Positions 27,627-37,437 are shown, counted from the stretch's first letter. The stretch is 64,000 nt of DNA from Acinetobacter sp. ANC 3813 (GCF_002135435.1 NZ_NEGK01000006.1:1-64000); one strand, 5' to 3'. Numbers and translations: made by a program. The notes: generated by a model not told the origin, from the letters alone.

Positions 27627-27703
27627 TGGTGCGCTCAGAGAGATTCGAACTCCCGACCCCTTAGTTCGTAGCCAAGTGCTCTATCCAGCTGAGCTATGAG
27701 CGC
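27627..27703 (-). tRNA. tRNA-Arg(ACG), copy 3
   Basis: 77-nt tRNA identical to copies 1 and 2, with encoded CCA. It lies 48 bp upstream of copy 2 and 14 bp downstream of tRNA-Ser on the minus strand, in the same transcription unit. Confidence 0.97.
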
Positions 27704-27717
27704 GACATAAGTAAAGT

Positions 27718-27807
27718 TGGCGGTGAGAGAGGGATTCGAACCCTCGATACAGTTACCCGTATGCGTCCTTAGCAGGGACGTGGTTTCAGCCACTCACCCA
27801 TCTCACC
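27718..27807 (-). tRNA. tRNA-Ser(GCT)
   Basis: 90-nt class II tRNA on the minus strand. The acceptor stem is GGTGAGA/TCTCACC with discriminator G and encoded CCA. The anticodon loop CTGCTAA gives anticodon GCT (reads AGC/AGU). A long variable arm lies between the anticodon and T arms, and the T loop is TTCGAAT. First gene of the tRNA operon. Confidence 0.97.
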
Positions 27808-27820
27808 GTAACGTGCCGCC

Positions 27821-27849
27821 ATAATACAAACTTAACTGCAGTGGTGCAA
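27821..27849 (-). promoter_or_regulatory. promoter of tRNA-Ser/tRNA-Arg operon
   Basis: Minus strand -35 TTGCAC (27844-27849) and -10 TATTAT (27821-27826), 17-bp spacer, followed by GGCGGCACG, a GC-rich discriminator. It is located just upstream of tRNA-Ser. Confidence 0.7.
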
Positions 27850-28075
27850 GCAATGCCTATGGTTTTTTTTCATTTTTTTGTTCAATTAAATACTTTTTAA
27901 ACGATTTCCCTGAACTTTGAGCATAAATAGAGAAAAAACACATATTTGCCGTCTATTAATTCAGCAATCGTCGTAAAATCTAAGCTTAAAACACAATATT
28001 GCAATCATTTACGTGCAGTCTGTGACTGCATGTCTTATGCTAAACCTAATCTTCTGACTTGAAGCCAAAGACATT

Positions 28076-30505
28076 ATGAAAAATTGGGTCGATCCTGAAG
28101 CAAAAGCTGAAGCCGAACGTTACGAAAATCCAATTCCCAGCCGCAAGCTGATTTTGGAAACCATTGAACAGCGTGAAACTGCGCTGTCGCATGCTGATCT
28201 TGTCGAACTTTTTGAAATTGCCGATCAAAAAAGCATTGATGCCCTGAGCCATCGCTTAATTGCGATGGTGCGTGACGGACAGCTGATGAAAGACGGCTTT
28301 AAATTTCAGTTGGCTGAAGAGCAGCCGACCCATGAAGCAACGGTTTACATTAATAGTAAAGGTTTAGGGACAGCCAATATTTCAGGTCAAGATGATCTGC
28401 TGCTGCCTGAACGAGAGTTGCGTCAAGTCTTCAATGGCGACCGCGTCAAAGTCCGTAAAACCTCTGTCGACCGTAAAGGCAAAGCATGGGGCTTCATTAC
28501 CGAAGTGCTGCAGCACCGTGTAAAAGAAATTATCGGCAAAGTGTCGGAGCATGAAGGTGAATACTTTATTCAGCCCTCCAATCCCAATGCCCATCAGCCC
28601 ATTACTCTAGAAAAAGAGCTGATTGAGCATGCCAAAGTCAATTTGGGTGATTCCATCCGCGTGGCGATTGACACCTACCCAACCAAAGATGAATTTGCAG
28701 CTGGCCACATTGTGCAGTCGATGGCGGATAAAGCCGATACCGAAATTATTATTCCGCAAACCATCTTAGAATTTGGTTTGCCTTATGAGTTTCCAGAAGC
28801 GGTCACAAAAGAAGCCGAAAGCTTTAAAGAGCCTTCTGAAAAAGACCGCGAAGGCCGCATCGATTTACGCGACTTGCCTTTAGTCACGATTGATGGTGAA
28901 GATGCCCGCGACTTTGATGATGCAGTTTATGCAGAAAAACGTGCAGGCGGCGGATACCGTGTGGTAGTTGCCATTGCCGATGTCAGCCATTATGTTCGCG
29001 TGGGCAAGCCTTTGGATGATGAAGCGCAAGACCGCGGTACATCGGTATATTTCCCGCATTTTGTCCTGCCGATGCTGCCGGAAGCGCTCTCTAATGGCTT
29101 ATGTTCTCTAAATCCGCACCTTGACCGTCTGTGTATGGTGTGCGATTTGAAACTCTCACGCGCTGGCCGTGTGACAAGTTTTGAATTCTACCCTTCAGTC
29201 ATGCATTCCAAAGCGCGTCTGACCTATACCCAAGTTGCACAGTATTTTGACGGTGACAGCCAAGCAGTGCCTGAAGACCGCGATGTGCGTAAGTCACTGA
29301 ATACGCTGTTCCAGCTGTATCAAGTGCTGAAAGGCTTGCGTGCAGAACGTCATGCCATGGAATTTGAAACTGTTGAAACCTACATGACTTTTGATGAACT
29401 GGGCGGAATTAAAGAAATTCTGCCGCGTTCACGCAATGAAGCGCATAAGCTGATTGAAGAGTGCATGCTGCTGGCCAATGTCGCTGCTGCGGAATATGCA
29501 TTGAAAAATGAAATTCCAATGCTGTACCGTGTGCATGAGCCGCCAGAGTTTTCACGCATTCAAAAAGTCCGTGATTTTGTCAAGCTGCTGGGCATGAATT
29601 TCCCAGAACAGCCTACACAGGCAGATTATCAAGCCGTTATTGAAGCAACCAAAGACCGCATTGATGCGCCAAGCATTCATGCAGTGCTATTGCGTTCAAT
29701 GATGCAGGCCTATTACGGCGCCAACAATGCAGGCCACTTTGGCTTGGCCTATGAAGCGTATACGCACTTTACCTCGCCAATCCGCCGCTACCCAGATTTA
29801 CTGCTGCACCGTGCGATTAAAGCGCAGCTGCAGAAAAAGCCTTATCCACTGTCTGGCGCATCGCTGGATGATGCCGGCCAGCATTTCTCTGCGACTGAAC
29901 GCCGTGCAGATGAAGCATCGCGCTCCGTGACTGCATGGCTAAAATGCCATTATATGAAGCAGCATTTGGGCGAAGAATTTGTCGGCACCATTTCAGCTGT
30001 AGCTGAATTTGGCTTATTCGTGACCTTAAAAGACTTGTATGTAGACGGCATGGTGCATGTCAGCCAATTAGGCGATGACTTCTTTGTCTTTGACCAAGCA
30101 AGCCAAAGCTTAGTCGGTCAAAATCACGGCCAGACGTTCAGCTTAGGTGATGAAGTCAAAGTAAAAGTCGCTGCGGTTAATCTTGAAGAGCGCAAAATTG
30201 ACTTTGAACTGCTGCAGCAGCTGACACATGCAGGCCGCGCAGTGCGCAGCCGCGCTCCGCGTGTGGCGAAGCCTGTACAGCGTGAAGCGAAGGATGAGGT
30301 TTACGCTGAGCGTGAAAAAAGCAAAAGCAGCGAAGATGGAGAACGTCCCAATCGAAAGAAAAAGTCAAAATCCAGCCCCAGCGCCTACGGTGCAAAGTCT
30401 ACTAAAAAACCTGCAGCAAAATCTGAAGCAAAGGCTAAAGATAAGCTAAAGAAAAAAGCCAAACTGAAAAAGAAAAAGGCGAATGCAAAAGCCAAGACTG
30501 AGTAA
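28076..30505 (+). CDS. rnr: ribonuclease R
   Basis: 3'-5' exoribonuclease that degrades structured RNA and takes part in rRNA quality control. The 809-residue protein has an N-terminal winged helix (about 20-90), cold-shock-like OB domains (about 100-250), the RNB catalytic domain with DGEDARDFDDAVYAEK (aspartates for Mg2+), an S1 domain (about 650-730) and a basic Lys/Arg/Ser-rich tail. Length matches E. coli RNase R (813). The tail (KSKSSEDGERPNRKKKSK) is like the E. coli tail involved in ribosome contact. It is a single gene with its own terminator. Confidence 0.95.
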   Translation: MKNWVDPEAKAEAERYENPIPSRKLILETIEQRETALSHADLVELFEIADQKSIDALSHRLIAMVRDGQLMKDGFKFQLAEEQPTHEATVYINSKGLGTANISGQDDLLLPERELRQVFNGDRVKVRKTSVDRKGKAWGFITEVLQHRVKEIIGKVSEHEGEYFIQPSNPNAHQPITLEKELIEHAKVNLGDSIRVAIDTYPTKDEFAAGHIVQSMADKADTEIIIPQTILEFGLPYEFPEAVTKEAESFKEPSEKDREGRIDLRDLPLVTIDGEDARDFDDAVYAEKRAGGGYRVVVAIADVSHYVRVGKPLDDEAQDRGTSVYFPHFVLPMLPEALSNGLCSLNPHLDRLCMVCDLKLSRAGRVTSFEFYPSVMHSKARLTYTQVAQYFDGDSQAVPEDRDVRKSLNTLFQLYQVLKGLRAERHAMEFETVETYMTFDELGGIKEILPRSRNEAHKLIEECMLLANVAAAEYALKNEIPMLYRVHEPPEFSRIQKVRDFVKLLGMNFPEQPTQADYQAVIEATKDRIDAPSIHAVLLRSMMQAYYGANNAGHFGLAYEAYTHFTSPIRRYPDLLLHRAIKAQLQKKPYPLSGASLDDAGQHFSATERRADEASRSVTAWLKCHYMKQHLGEEFVGTISAVAEFGLFVTLKDLYVDGMVHVSQLGDDFFVFDQASQSLVGQNHGQTFSLGDEVKVKVAAVNLEERKIDFELLQQLTHAGRAVRSRAPRVAKPVQREAKDEVYAEREKSKSSEDGERPNRKKKSKSSPSAYGAKSTKKPAAKSEAKAKDKLKKKAKLKKKKANAKAKTE

Positions 30506-30518
30506 TTGCTATCACCTT

Positions 30519-30546
30519 TAAAAGAGCGCTTCGGCGCTCTTTTTTT
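30519..30546 (+). terminator. intrinsic terminator of rnr
   Basis: AGAGCGC/GCGCTCT stem with a TTCG tetraloop followed by TTTTTTT, 15 bp after the rnr stop. Confidence 0.9.
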
Positions 30547-30692
30547 GTCGCGGCAATAAATTCCAGCCCCAATCAATATCGATAAACCTAAACATAGGCT
30601 CCTTCTACGTTTAATTTGTACCTTTCCCTTGATTTCCTAGCCTTTCAGCCTTACATCTACAGATAACATAGGAAATTTACGGCATTACAATC

Positions 30693-32732
30693 ATGACATT
30701 AGAAAAGGCAACACTGCCTGTTCCCCAGTTTGATCAAATCACATTAGAAAAGCTGAAAATACAAATTGAACAAGCCATTGCTCAAGGTGAAGCATTCCTT
30801 AAAGCATTGACTGCTGTCCCTGATAGCATTCAGGCCCAGCTGCATACTCTAGAAACAGTAGATACACTCGAAAATAATATGAGTGAATCCTGGGGCGTGC
30901 TGTCACATCTAAATGCCGTCATGAACAATGCAGAGACGCGTGAAGTGCATCAAGCGCTTTTGCCAGCGCTCAGTGAATACTACACAGCGCTTGGCCAGCA
31001 CGCTGCACTGTATCAAACTTATCAGCAGGTGCATGACAACAGTATTTTCAGCACCCTGCCAGCAGCACAGCAAAGCGCCGTTAAACTCGCACTGCGTGAC
31101 TTTAAATTGTCTGGCGTTGCCTTAGAAGGCGAAACCAAAAAGCGCTATGCGGAGATTTCTTCACGCTTATCTCAATTGTCTTCTGACTTTTCCAATCATG
31201 TTTTAGATGCAACACAAGCCTATTTCAAACCTTTGAATGAAGAACAGCTCGCGGGCTTACCGCAAAGCAGCATCGACCTGTTAAAACAATACGGCCAGCA
31301 GCGCGAATTGCAGCAGCCTGTTGCCACCTTAGACATTCCGTCGTATTTGGCCATTCTGACCTATGCAGCCGACCGTGAACTGCGTGAAGAACTGTATAAA
31401 GCCTATACTACCAAAGCGTCTGAATTGGGCGGACATCCTGAATTTGACAACACAGCAGTGATGGAAGAAATTTTAAGCCTGCGTCAGGAAATGGCTCAGC
31501 TGCTTGGTTTCAATAACTATGCAGAATTGTCACTGGCCAGCAAAATGGCGCCCGATGTAGAGACTGTCAGCCAATTCCTTGTAGATTTGGCAGAACATGC
31601 ACGCGCCCCAGCAGAACAAGAAATTGCAGAATTGAAAGCGATTGCCGCGGCAGATGGCATCAATGAATTGCAGCCATGGGATACAGGCTACTACAGCGAA
31701 AAGCTGAAAATGCAGCAGTTCAATCTATCTCAAGAAGCTTTAAAACCGTATTTTCCAGCACCCAAAATCCTGCAAGGCCTGTTCAGCATTGTAAACCGCT
31801 TATATGGCATCAATATTGTGGAACGTGAAGCGCCTGTGTGGCATTCAGATGCCCGCTATTTCGAACTAGAAGATCAAGGCACAGTCGTCGGCGGTTTTTA
31901 CTTTGACCTGTATGCGCGCAGTGGAAAACGCGGCGGCGCATGGATGAGCGGCTTCCGTTCACGCATGCAGACAGCCAGCGGCCTGCAAAAACCGATTTGC
32001 TATATGGTCTGCAACTTTACTCCGCCTGTGGGCGATCAGCCTGCACTGCTCACACACGATGAAGTCAACACCCTGTTCCATGAGTTTGGCCATGGCTTGC
32101 ACCATATGCTGACCGAAGTCGATAACATTGCCGTAGCTGGAACGCATGGCGTAGCTTGGGATGCAGTAGAACTTCCGAGCCAGTTTATGGAATTTTGGAC
32201 TTGGGATAAAGACAGCCTTGACCTCTTGAGTGAGCATATTGAAAGCAAGCAGCCGTTGCCGAATGATCTGCTCAAAGCGCTGCTGGATGCGCGCCATTTC
32301 CAATCCGGCATGCAAAGCCTGCGTCAAATTGAATTTGCCTTGTTTGATTTGAATATTCACAAGAAAACACCCGCTTTAAATGCCCTTCAGATTCAAGCGG
32401 AACTGAATGATATTCGTGAAAAATATGCGGTAGCGCCAAATGTCAGCTACAACCGTTTCCAGCATGGCTTCAGCCATATTTTCGCAGGCGGCTATGCTGC
32501 AGGCTATTATTCTTACAAATGGGCAGAAGTTTTAGCGAGCGATGCCTTCGACCGTTTTGAAAAGGAAGGCATCTTCAATACACAGACAGGAAAAGAGTTT
32601 CGGCAGTTTATTCTAGCAGTTGGCGGAAAAGATACAGCGCTTGACGCATTTATCAATTTCCGCGGACGCGAGCCAAAAATAGATGCGTTACTTCGTCATC
32701 AAGGTTGGACGAACCCCTCAAAAAACGTCTAA
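30693..32732 (+). CDS. prlC: oligopeptidase A
   Basis: Cytosolic zinc metallopeptidase (M3 family) that degrades peptides such as cleaved signal peptides. The 679-residue protein has the HEFGH zinc motif in TLFHEFGHGLHHM, with the third ligand in the downstream ELPSQFMEFW segment (E of VELPSQ). Length equals E. coli PrlC (680). It is followed by yheV-like and two further genes on the same strand at short spacing, so it may head an operon. Confidence 0.95.
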   Translation: MTLEKATLPVPQFDQITLEKLKIQIEQAIAQGEAFLKALTAVPDSIQAQLHTLETVDTLENNMSESWGVLSHLNAVMNNAETREVHQALLPALSEYYTALGQHAALYQTYQQVHDNSIFSTLPAAQQSAVKLALRDFKLSGVALEGETKKRYAEISSRLSQLSSDFSNHVLDATQAYFKPLNEEQLAGLPQSSIDLLKQYGQQRELQQPVATLDIPSYLAILTYAADRELREELYKAYTTKASELGGHPEFDNTAVMEEILSLRQEMAQLLGFNNYAELSLASKMAPDVETVSQFLVDLAEHARAPAEQEIAELKAIAAADGINELQPWDTGYYSEKLKMQQFNLSQEALKPYFPAPKILQGLFSIVNRLYGINIVEREAPVWHSDARYFELEDQGTVVGGFYFDLYARSGKRGGAWMSGFRSRMQTASGLQKPICYMVCNFTPPVGDQPALLTHDEVNTLFHEFGHGLHHMLTEVDNIAVAGTHGVAWDAVELPSQFMEFWTWDKDSLDLLSEHIESKQPLPNDLLKALLDARHFQSGMQSLRQIEFALFDLNIHKKTPALNALQIQAELNDIREKYAVAPNVSYNRFQHGFSHIFAGGYAAGYYSYKWAEVLASDAFDRFEKEGIFNTQTGKEFRQFILAVGGKDTALDAFINFRGREPKIDALLRHQGWTNPSKNV

Positions 32733-32763
32733 ACTAGGAGCCTTAGTTTGATTTAGGGTAAGT

Positions 32764-32982
32764 ATGATGACCATAAAACGCCGTTTCATTGCTGGTGCAA
32801 AATGTCCAAAATGTCAGGCGTTAGATCGAGTTGTTATGCTGACCTCAGGTGACGATGAGTGGATTGAATGCATCGACTGCGGTTATAGTGAAAACCGCCC
32901 GACGCATGTGGAAGAGCCGGAAGTTCCAGCTGTGCCAGATGATATCGGTGTCATTCAGTTCAAGCCGCGTCAGCAGAAATAA
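32764..32982 (+). CDS. YheV-family putative zinc ribbon protein
   Basis: A 72-residue protein with two CxxC knuckles (CPKC and CIDC) spaced as in a zinc ribbon, beginning MTIKRRFIAGAKCPKCQALD. This pattern matches YheV, which in E. coli lies downstream of prlC-type genes, so gene order supports it. Function unknown. The second ATG (32767) could be the true start; both lie within the same reading frame. Confidence 0.85.
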   Translation: MMTIKRRFIAGAKCPKCQALDRVVMLTSGDDEWIECIDCGYSENRPTHVEEPEVPAVPDDIGVIQFKPRQQK

Positions 32983-32997
32983 CGCCAAGGCTTTTAT

Positions 32998-33429
32998 ATG
33001 ACTGAAGATCAAAGACGCAACCCCAAAATTATGGTTGGGATTGCTGGGGGACTCATTGCTGTTATTGCACTGTTCTTAGTTTATCAGTGGATGATTGCAT
33101 CCAATGCTGAGAATTCTGCACAGCCTCAGGCTGAACCCGTACCTGTTCAGGCGGCCGCGCCAGCAGAAACAGCGGCTCCGCCTGCAGCGCCGTCGGAAGC
33201 ATCTACCTCAGTTGCGCCCAAATTGGTCGAAGACAATATTATTGATACGCCAGTTCCTGAGGAGTCTTCTTTGGCTAAAGAAGAAATTGCGAAGCTCGAT
33301 GACATTCAAACACAGTTGAATGAACAGGAAAATACGCTGAAAGCGCAGCATGCAGACGCTGATCAGTTGATTAAACTGAAAGAAGAGCAAATTAAAACGC
33401 TCGAAGCGCAAATGGCGGCACAGCAATAA
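32998..33429 (+). CDS. membrane-anchored coiled-coil hypothetical protein
   Basis: A 143-residue protein with an N-terminal transmembrane helix (about 12-33, MVGIAGGLIAVIALFLVYQW), a Pro/Ala/Glu-rich linker (35-85) and a C-terminal Glu/Gln/Lys-rich coiled coil (EEIAKLDDIQTQLNEQENTL onwards). The layout fits a tethered periplasmic adaptor or spacer. No family is recognised. It lies 15 bp after the yheV-like gene and is followed by a strong terminator. Confidence 0.75.
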   Translation: MTEDQRRNPKIMVGIAGGLIAVIALFLVYQWMIASNAENSAQPQAEPVPVQAAAPAETAAPPAAPSEASTSVAPKLVEDNIIDTPVPEESSLAKEEIAKLDDIQTQLNEQENTLKAQHADADQLIKLKEEQIKTLEAQMAAQQ

Positions 33430-33441
33430 GGTTTTAAATTC

Positions 33442-33485
33442 AAAATAGGCTAGAATATCCACAGATTTCTAGCCTATTTTTTTTC
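33442..33485 (+). terminator. intrinsic terminator
   Basis: Perfect 14-bp stem AAAATAGGCTAGAA/TTCTAGCCTATTTT (33442-33455 with 33467-33480) followed by TTTT. It ends the prlC-yheV-like-coiled-coil unit. Confidence 0.88.
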
Positions 33486-33487
33486 GT

Positions 33488-34363
33488 ATGCAGCCTGCTT
33501 CAGACCAGATTCATCTCCCCAAAGCGATCGCCTTTCTCACCTTGTCTGCACTGCTGTTTTCGATTATGGGTGTTTGCATCCGTCTGGCATCGCATACGGT
33601 AGATAATGCAACCATCGTGTTTTTCCGCAATTTTGTTGGCCTTTTCATTTTCTTGCCGTTCATTTTCCAAAAAGGCACAGCTTTTTTTAAAACAGATAAG
33701 CTTTGGATGCATACTTGGCGCGCCATTGTCGGCTTAGTGGCAATGTACGGCTTTTTCTATGCGATAGCTCACCTGAAGCTCTCCAATGCCATGGTGTTCA
33801 CCTACTCTTCCCCCATCTTTATTCCCTTGATTGCCTGGCTATTTTTAAAAGAAAAAATTACCCGCTCAATGCTGCTGGCAGCCGGCATCGGACTTATTGG
33901 GGTGCTCTGTGTCGCTAAACCGGATGCAGGTTTATTTAATCTACTGTCTGCCATTGGCTTAGGCGCAAGCTTTTTAGCCGCCATGGTTTTTGTCACGGTT
34001 CGCGCCTTAACATCGAGCGAACCGCCTGAACGCATTGTGTTTTATTTCTGCTTTTTTGGCACACTGATTTCAATGATCCCTATGTTCTGGTCATGGCGGA
34101 TCTTTACATGGTCCGAACTAGGACTGCTCATCAGTGCAGGCGTACTGGCGAATATCAGCCAACTGTTCATGTCCAATGCCTACAAACTTGCTCCTGCAGG
34201 GCAAATTGGCCCAGTCAACTATATTGCGATTATTTTTGCGGGCACATGGGGCTATCTGATGTGGCATGAAATTCCAGATACTTACAGCCTTATTGGCTTT
34301 AGCTTTATTTTAGGCGCCATCCTGCTATGCAGCCCGATGCTGCAAAAGCGTTTAAATGGCTAA
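33488..34363 (+). CDS. EamA/DMT family transporter
   Basis: A 291-residue ten-helix transporter of the drug/metabolite superfamily with two EamA domains. Landmarks are SIMGVCIRLASHTVDNATIVFFRNFVGL at the start and MVFTYSSPIFIPLIAWLFLKEKIT. Substrate unknown. It is not closely similar to the two tandem EamA genes at 20-22 kb. The start ATG lies only 3 bp past the preceding terminator, so a promoter would have to lie within or before the hairpin. Confidence 0.88.
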   Translation: MQPASDQIHLPKAIAFLTLSALLFSIMGVCIRLASHTVDNATIVFFRNFVGLFIFLPFIFQKGTAFFKTDKLWMHTWRAIVGLVAMYGFFYAIAHLKLSNAMVFTYSSPIFIPLIAWLFLKEKITRSMLLAAGIGLIGVLCVAKPDAGLFNLLSAIGLGASFLAAMVFVTVRALTSSEPPERIVFYFCFFGTLISMIPMFWSWRIFTWSELGLLISAGVLANISQLFMSNAYKLAPAGQIGPVNYIAIIFAGTWGYLMWHEIPDTYSLIGFSFILGAILLCSPMLQKRLNG

Positions 34364-34385
34364 ACACCAAAGCGGTATCCTGCAT

Positions 34386-34411
34386 AAAAAAAGCGCCCGG
34401 AGGCGCTTTTC
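34386..34411. terminator. bidirectional intrinsic terminator
   Basis: AAAAGCGCC/GGCGCTTTT stem with a CGGA loop and T runs on both strands between the convergent DMT transporter and TRAP permease genes. Confidence 0.85.
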
Positions 34412-34427
34412 ATGTTTAGATCAGAGC

Positions 34428-36626
34428 TTAATGGTACCAGCCGAACATTTTAAAAATATACGGCGCGTAGGTCACAACCAGCAGCGATGGGAACAGAACC
34501 AAAATTGGCAGAATCCAGCGCTCATAACGGTAGTAGAAGTTGGTATACATTTCCTTCGCTTCTGCATCTGCCGCACGGACTTCTTCGTCCCCCACCGATA
34601 AACGCGTCAGCAAGTGATTCAGCGCAACTGGCGGCGACACATAGCCCAACTCGAATGCAACCAATACGATCATCCAGAAATGAATTGGATGTATGCCGTT
34701 TTCGTAAGCCACTGGCGCAATCGTTGCCGCGACAAGAATAACCGCGCCAAATGGATCTGTGGTCATACCGACAATTGCCAGCAGCAAAGCAATAAATGCC
34801 AAGGAAATATAAATATTGCCCAAATGCGTCGGCAGCAATTCCACCACTTCCGTGCGCTCAATTAAGCCGCCCACACTCGCTGACAATGCCATCAGGATAA
34901 TCAGCGCGCCAATATGGCCGACAGTTTCAGAAGAAGCGAACCAAATTGAACTGCCAAATCCGCGGCGGTTTGCGCCATGCCCGCCATGACTGCGCATAAA
35001 CTCAGAGCTGGCTTCGTGCTGCAGCGTAATGGCAGCATGCCTATCAATCGGCTCTTTGCTGAAACGGTCTGCAAACCAGCGGTCAAACAAAATATAGACA
35101 ATCAGCAGAATCGGCAGAATCACTGGCGCTGTGAATTCATCCATTTTGGTGTCTAGGCCATACTGGTAAAAAGCAATCACAATGAATGTCAGAACAATAT
35201 AGGGAATGACTGGAATAAATGCTTTCAGCATGCCCGGCACAGCCACTTTCGGTGAATTCACGCGGAAGCGCGTTTCTGCCAAAAACAGTGAAATCCCTAA
35301 GAAAATAAATGCAGTGAGCCAGAAGACATAAATACCGTGGTCGAACAGCTCATCAGAAGTGACATGGCGGCTGTCCAACATCGAGATCAAAATAATCAAC
35401 AAACATGGGCGGATCACCACACCTAAAGAGCCAGACATCGCAGACACAGCCAAAGCAAACTGGCGGCGCGAGCCTGAGTTCCACACTTCCTTATAGATAA
35501 TGGCGCCAGCAGCAACAACGAAGATACCCGATGCACCTGTGTACGCCGTCGGTATGGCAGCTGCGATCAAAATCAGCCAAGTCAGCGTTTCAGGCGCCAG
35601 ATTCCAAGGGCGCAGAATTCCTAGGAATAAATCCATAATGCGCGTTTGCGTCAGCAGCATACCCGCCCAGATAAACAGCGCCAAGTTCAAGAAGATGCCT
35701 GAGAACTCAACCAGCTGTCCAAGGTAGATCCCTTGCCCCATTGGATAATCCATGAAGAAGGTAAATGCCACGCCCGTAATGATCGCCATATACGCATACA
35801 AGGGTACGCTCAGCAGCGCCAGTCCAATATTGCCAGATCCTTCCTGTTTGACTGCCGGCGTTCTGAAAAACTGCACAATACTGATCAGCATGACAATACT
35901 GAACAAGGCCAGCCATAGCCAGTAGACCGCCAATGTTTCAGTGGTCGACTTCACTCCGGAATTCAATACAGAGTTAAATTGGCTGTAAACAGAATAGGTC
36001 AGCAGTCCATTACCAATCGCCATGAACAGCGCATAAACCCGAAAGTCCAGCTTACTGGTTGGCGCGCGCAGGCCAATATGGTGAAATTTGACAGATGCTG
36101 TGATTGCGGAGAATAAGACCATCACCAGCAGAATCAGCACTCGGTTTTCAGAACCGAATTTAAAGATGCCGAAGAAGGTTGTTTCTACTGTACGGTAAGT
36201 CCGGATACTCGGATGATCATCCAAATATTTTTTGGCTTTATCGTAGAACTGGAATTTTTCTTCACATTGCTGCACGCCTGCCATCACTGAGGCGCGAACA
36301 TCGGCTTCAGAGGACGTCCCGAAAATATCGGAAAATTCATCATTGGCATTCTGTTTCATTTGTGTCTGCACCAGCGCATCTACATTGGGATGGCGGTCAC
36401 ATTCAGGCTTGGCAGGTTCTGCACGCAGGAAGGAATATTGCATGCCTATCGCTTCATTGCCGTACAGGCGTTCACCTGTCCGCAAAAGCTGGCCATGAAT
36501 CATCTCACCCGTGCCAATAATGAGCGTCAGCAGCAATAAAATTAAAACTACGAAGGTCGAAATCCACTCGTTCCATATGTAACTTAACAGACCTAGCCCG
36601 GATCTGCTGTGTTCATTATTTTGCAT
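34428..36626 (-). CDS. fused TRAP transporter permease (DctQ-DctM)
   Basis: Membrane component of a TRAP importer, a secondary transporter using a solute-binding protein. I use the ATG at 36626 with AGGA about 8 nt upstream, giving 732 residues; an upstream frame extends 11 residues. Residues 1-~300 hold the DctQ-like four-helix part, interrupted by a large extracytoplasmic loop (about 50-155). Residues ~320-732 hold the DctM-like domain with many helices, including GASGIFVVAAGAIIYKEVWN and TTDPFGAVILVAATIAP. No DctP gene is in the window; a lipoprotein two genes upstream could be an accessory. Substrate unknown. Confidence 0.85.
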   Translation of the reverse strand: MQNNEHSRSGLGLLSYIWNEWISTFVVLILLLLTLIIGTGEMIHGQLLRTGERLYGNEAIGMQYSFLRAEPAKPECDRHPNVDALVQTQMKQNANDEFSDIFGTSSEADVRASVMAGVQQCEEKFQFYDKAKKYLDDHPSIRTYRTVETTFFGIFKFGSENRVLILLVMVLFSAITASVKFHHIGLRAPTSKLDFRVYALFMAIGNGLLTYSVYSQFNSVLNSGVKSTTETLAVYWLWLALFSIVMLISIVQFFRTPAVKQEGSGNIGLALLSVPLYAYMAIITGVAFTFFMDYPMGQGIYLGQLVEFSGIFLNLALFIWAGMLLTQTRIMDLFLGILRPWNLAPETLTWLILIAAAIPTAYTGASGIFVVAAGAIIYKEVWNSGSRRQFALAVSAMSGSLGVVIRPCLLIILISMLDSRHVTSDELFDHGIYVFWLTAFIFLGISLFLAETRFRVNSPKVAVPGMLKAFIPVIPYIVLTFIVIAFYQYGLDTKMDEFTAPVILPILLIVYILFDRWFADRFSKEPIDRHAAITLQHEASSEFMRSHGGHGANRRGFGSSIWFASSETVGHIGALIILMALSASVGGLIERTEVVELLPTHLGNIYISLAFIALLLAIVGMTTDPFGAVILVAATIAPVAYENGIHPIHFWMIVLVAFELGYVSPPVALNHLLTRLSVGDEEVRAADAEAKEMYTNFYYRYERWILPILVLFPSLLVVTYAPYIFKMFGWYH

Positions 36627-36852
36627 GAGTTGTCCTATTTTTATTTTTGGATACAACACTCTTAACAGCGCCGCATCCTTGTCCTATCGGCTGGAAAAGA
36701 TCCTTTCTTCTCGCCTCTTACATTCTTATTCCTAGCAATTTGCATTACTTTCATGTTTTTGAACATGACAATATGTATTTTCTTTTTGGTTTTAAATGTC
36801 AACTTAGTCAAATAACATAAGAAAACATACAATAATTTATACACTTAAAATT

Positions 36853-37437
36853 TTATTGCTGCACATAGTGCCCTGCACAATAATCAATCAGCAAATACAG
36901 CCCTGCTGCGCCAATCCCCCAAATCACCCCCAGCAAATGCGCTTCGACCAGTACTGGGCTACCAATCAGCTGCGCTGTGCCCATGCTGCCGACTGTATTC
37001 TCCCAAATCAGTTTGGATAAAATCAGAAACAGCACCAGGGCTGCAAAATTGCGCTCCCGCTTATACATTAAATGCACGCAGGCAACAGCGGTATATATGC
37101 CGTGCAAAACGCCAGACAACCCCGCATAGGCCTCAATATCCGGTAAAAAATAATAAAAACTGAGACTGATTAAAGGCGGCAGAACCAGCAATAACGCTGT
37201 GAAATGCCATATGGATGCGCGGGGAAAAATGAATGGCAGGCACATAAAGGCCAGCATATTTAAAAAATAATGAATCCAGCCGACATGCACCCAATGCCCT
37301 GTCCATAACCGCCATGGCTCCGCGAATAAAACAGGATGCAGATAAAAAAAGGATTCTTTGTACACTTGCAGGCAAGCGCATATGGAGAAAACTGCAGCTA
37401 AAAAAACGATTTTTCGAATCAGATAGTGATCTTTCAT
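36853..37437 (-). CDS. rhombosortase (rhomboid-family intramembrane protease)
   Basis: A 194-residue protein with about six helices. It carries the rhomboid catalytic features: HYFLN (H56-N60), GLSG with S108 as nucleophile, and H167 as the catalytic histidine (AHLLG). This layout fits rhombosortase, which processes GlyGly-CTERM tails on exported proteins. The ATG at 37437 is chosen because GGGAG lies 6 nt upstream; an earlier GTG at 37443 would overlap that site. No GlyGly-CTERM protein was seen in the window. It lies downstream of the lipoprotein gene and upstream of the TRAP gene, all leftward. Confidence 0.8.
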   Translation of the reverse strand: MKDHYLIRKIVFLAAVFSICACLQVYKESFFYLHPVLFAEPWRLWTGHWVHVGWIHYFLNMLAFMCLPFIFPRASIWHFTALLLVLPPLISLSFYYFLPDIEAYAGLSGVLHGIYTAVACVHLMYKRERNFAALVLFLILSKLIWENTVGSMGTAQLIGSPVLVEAHLLGVIWGIGAAGLYLLIDYCAGHYVQQ

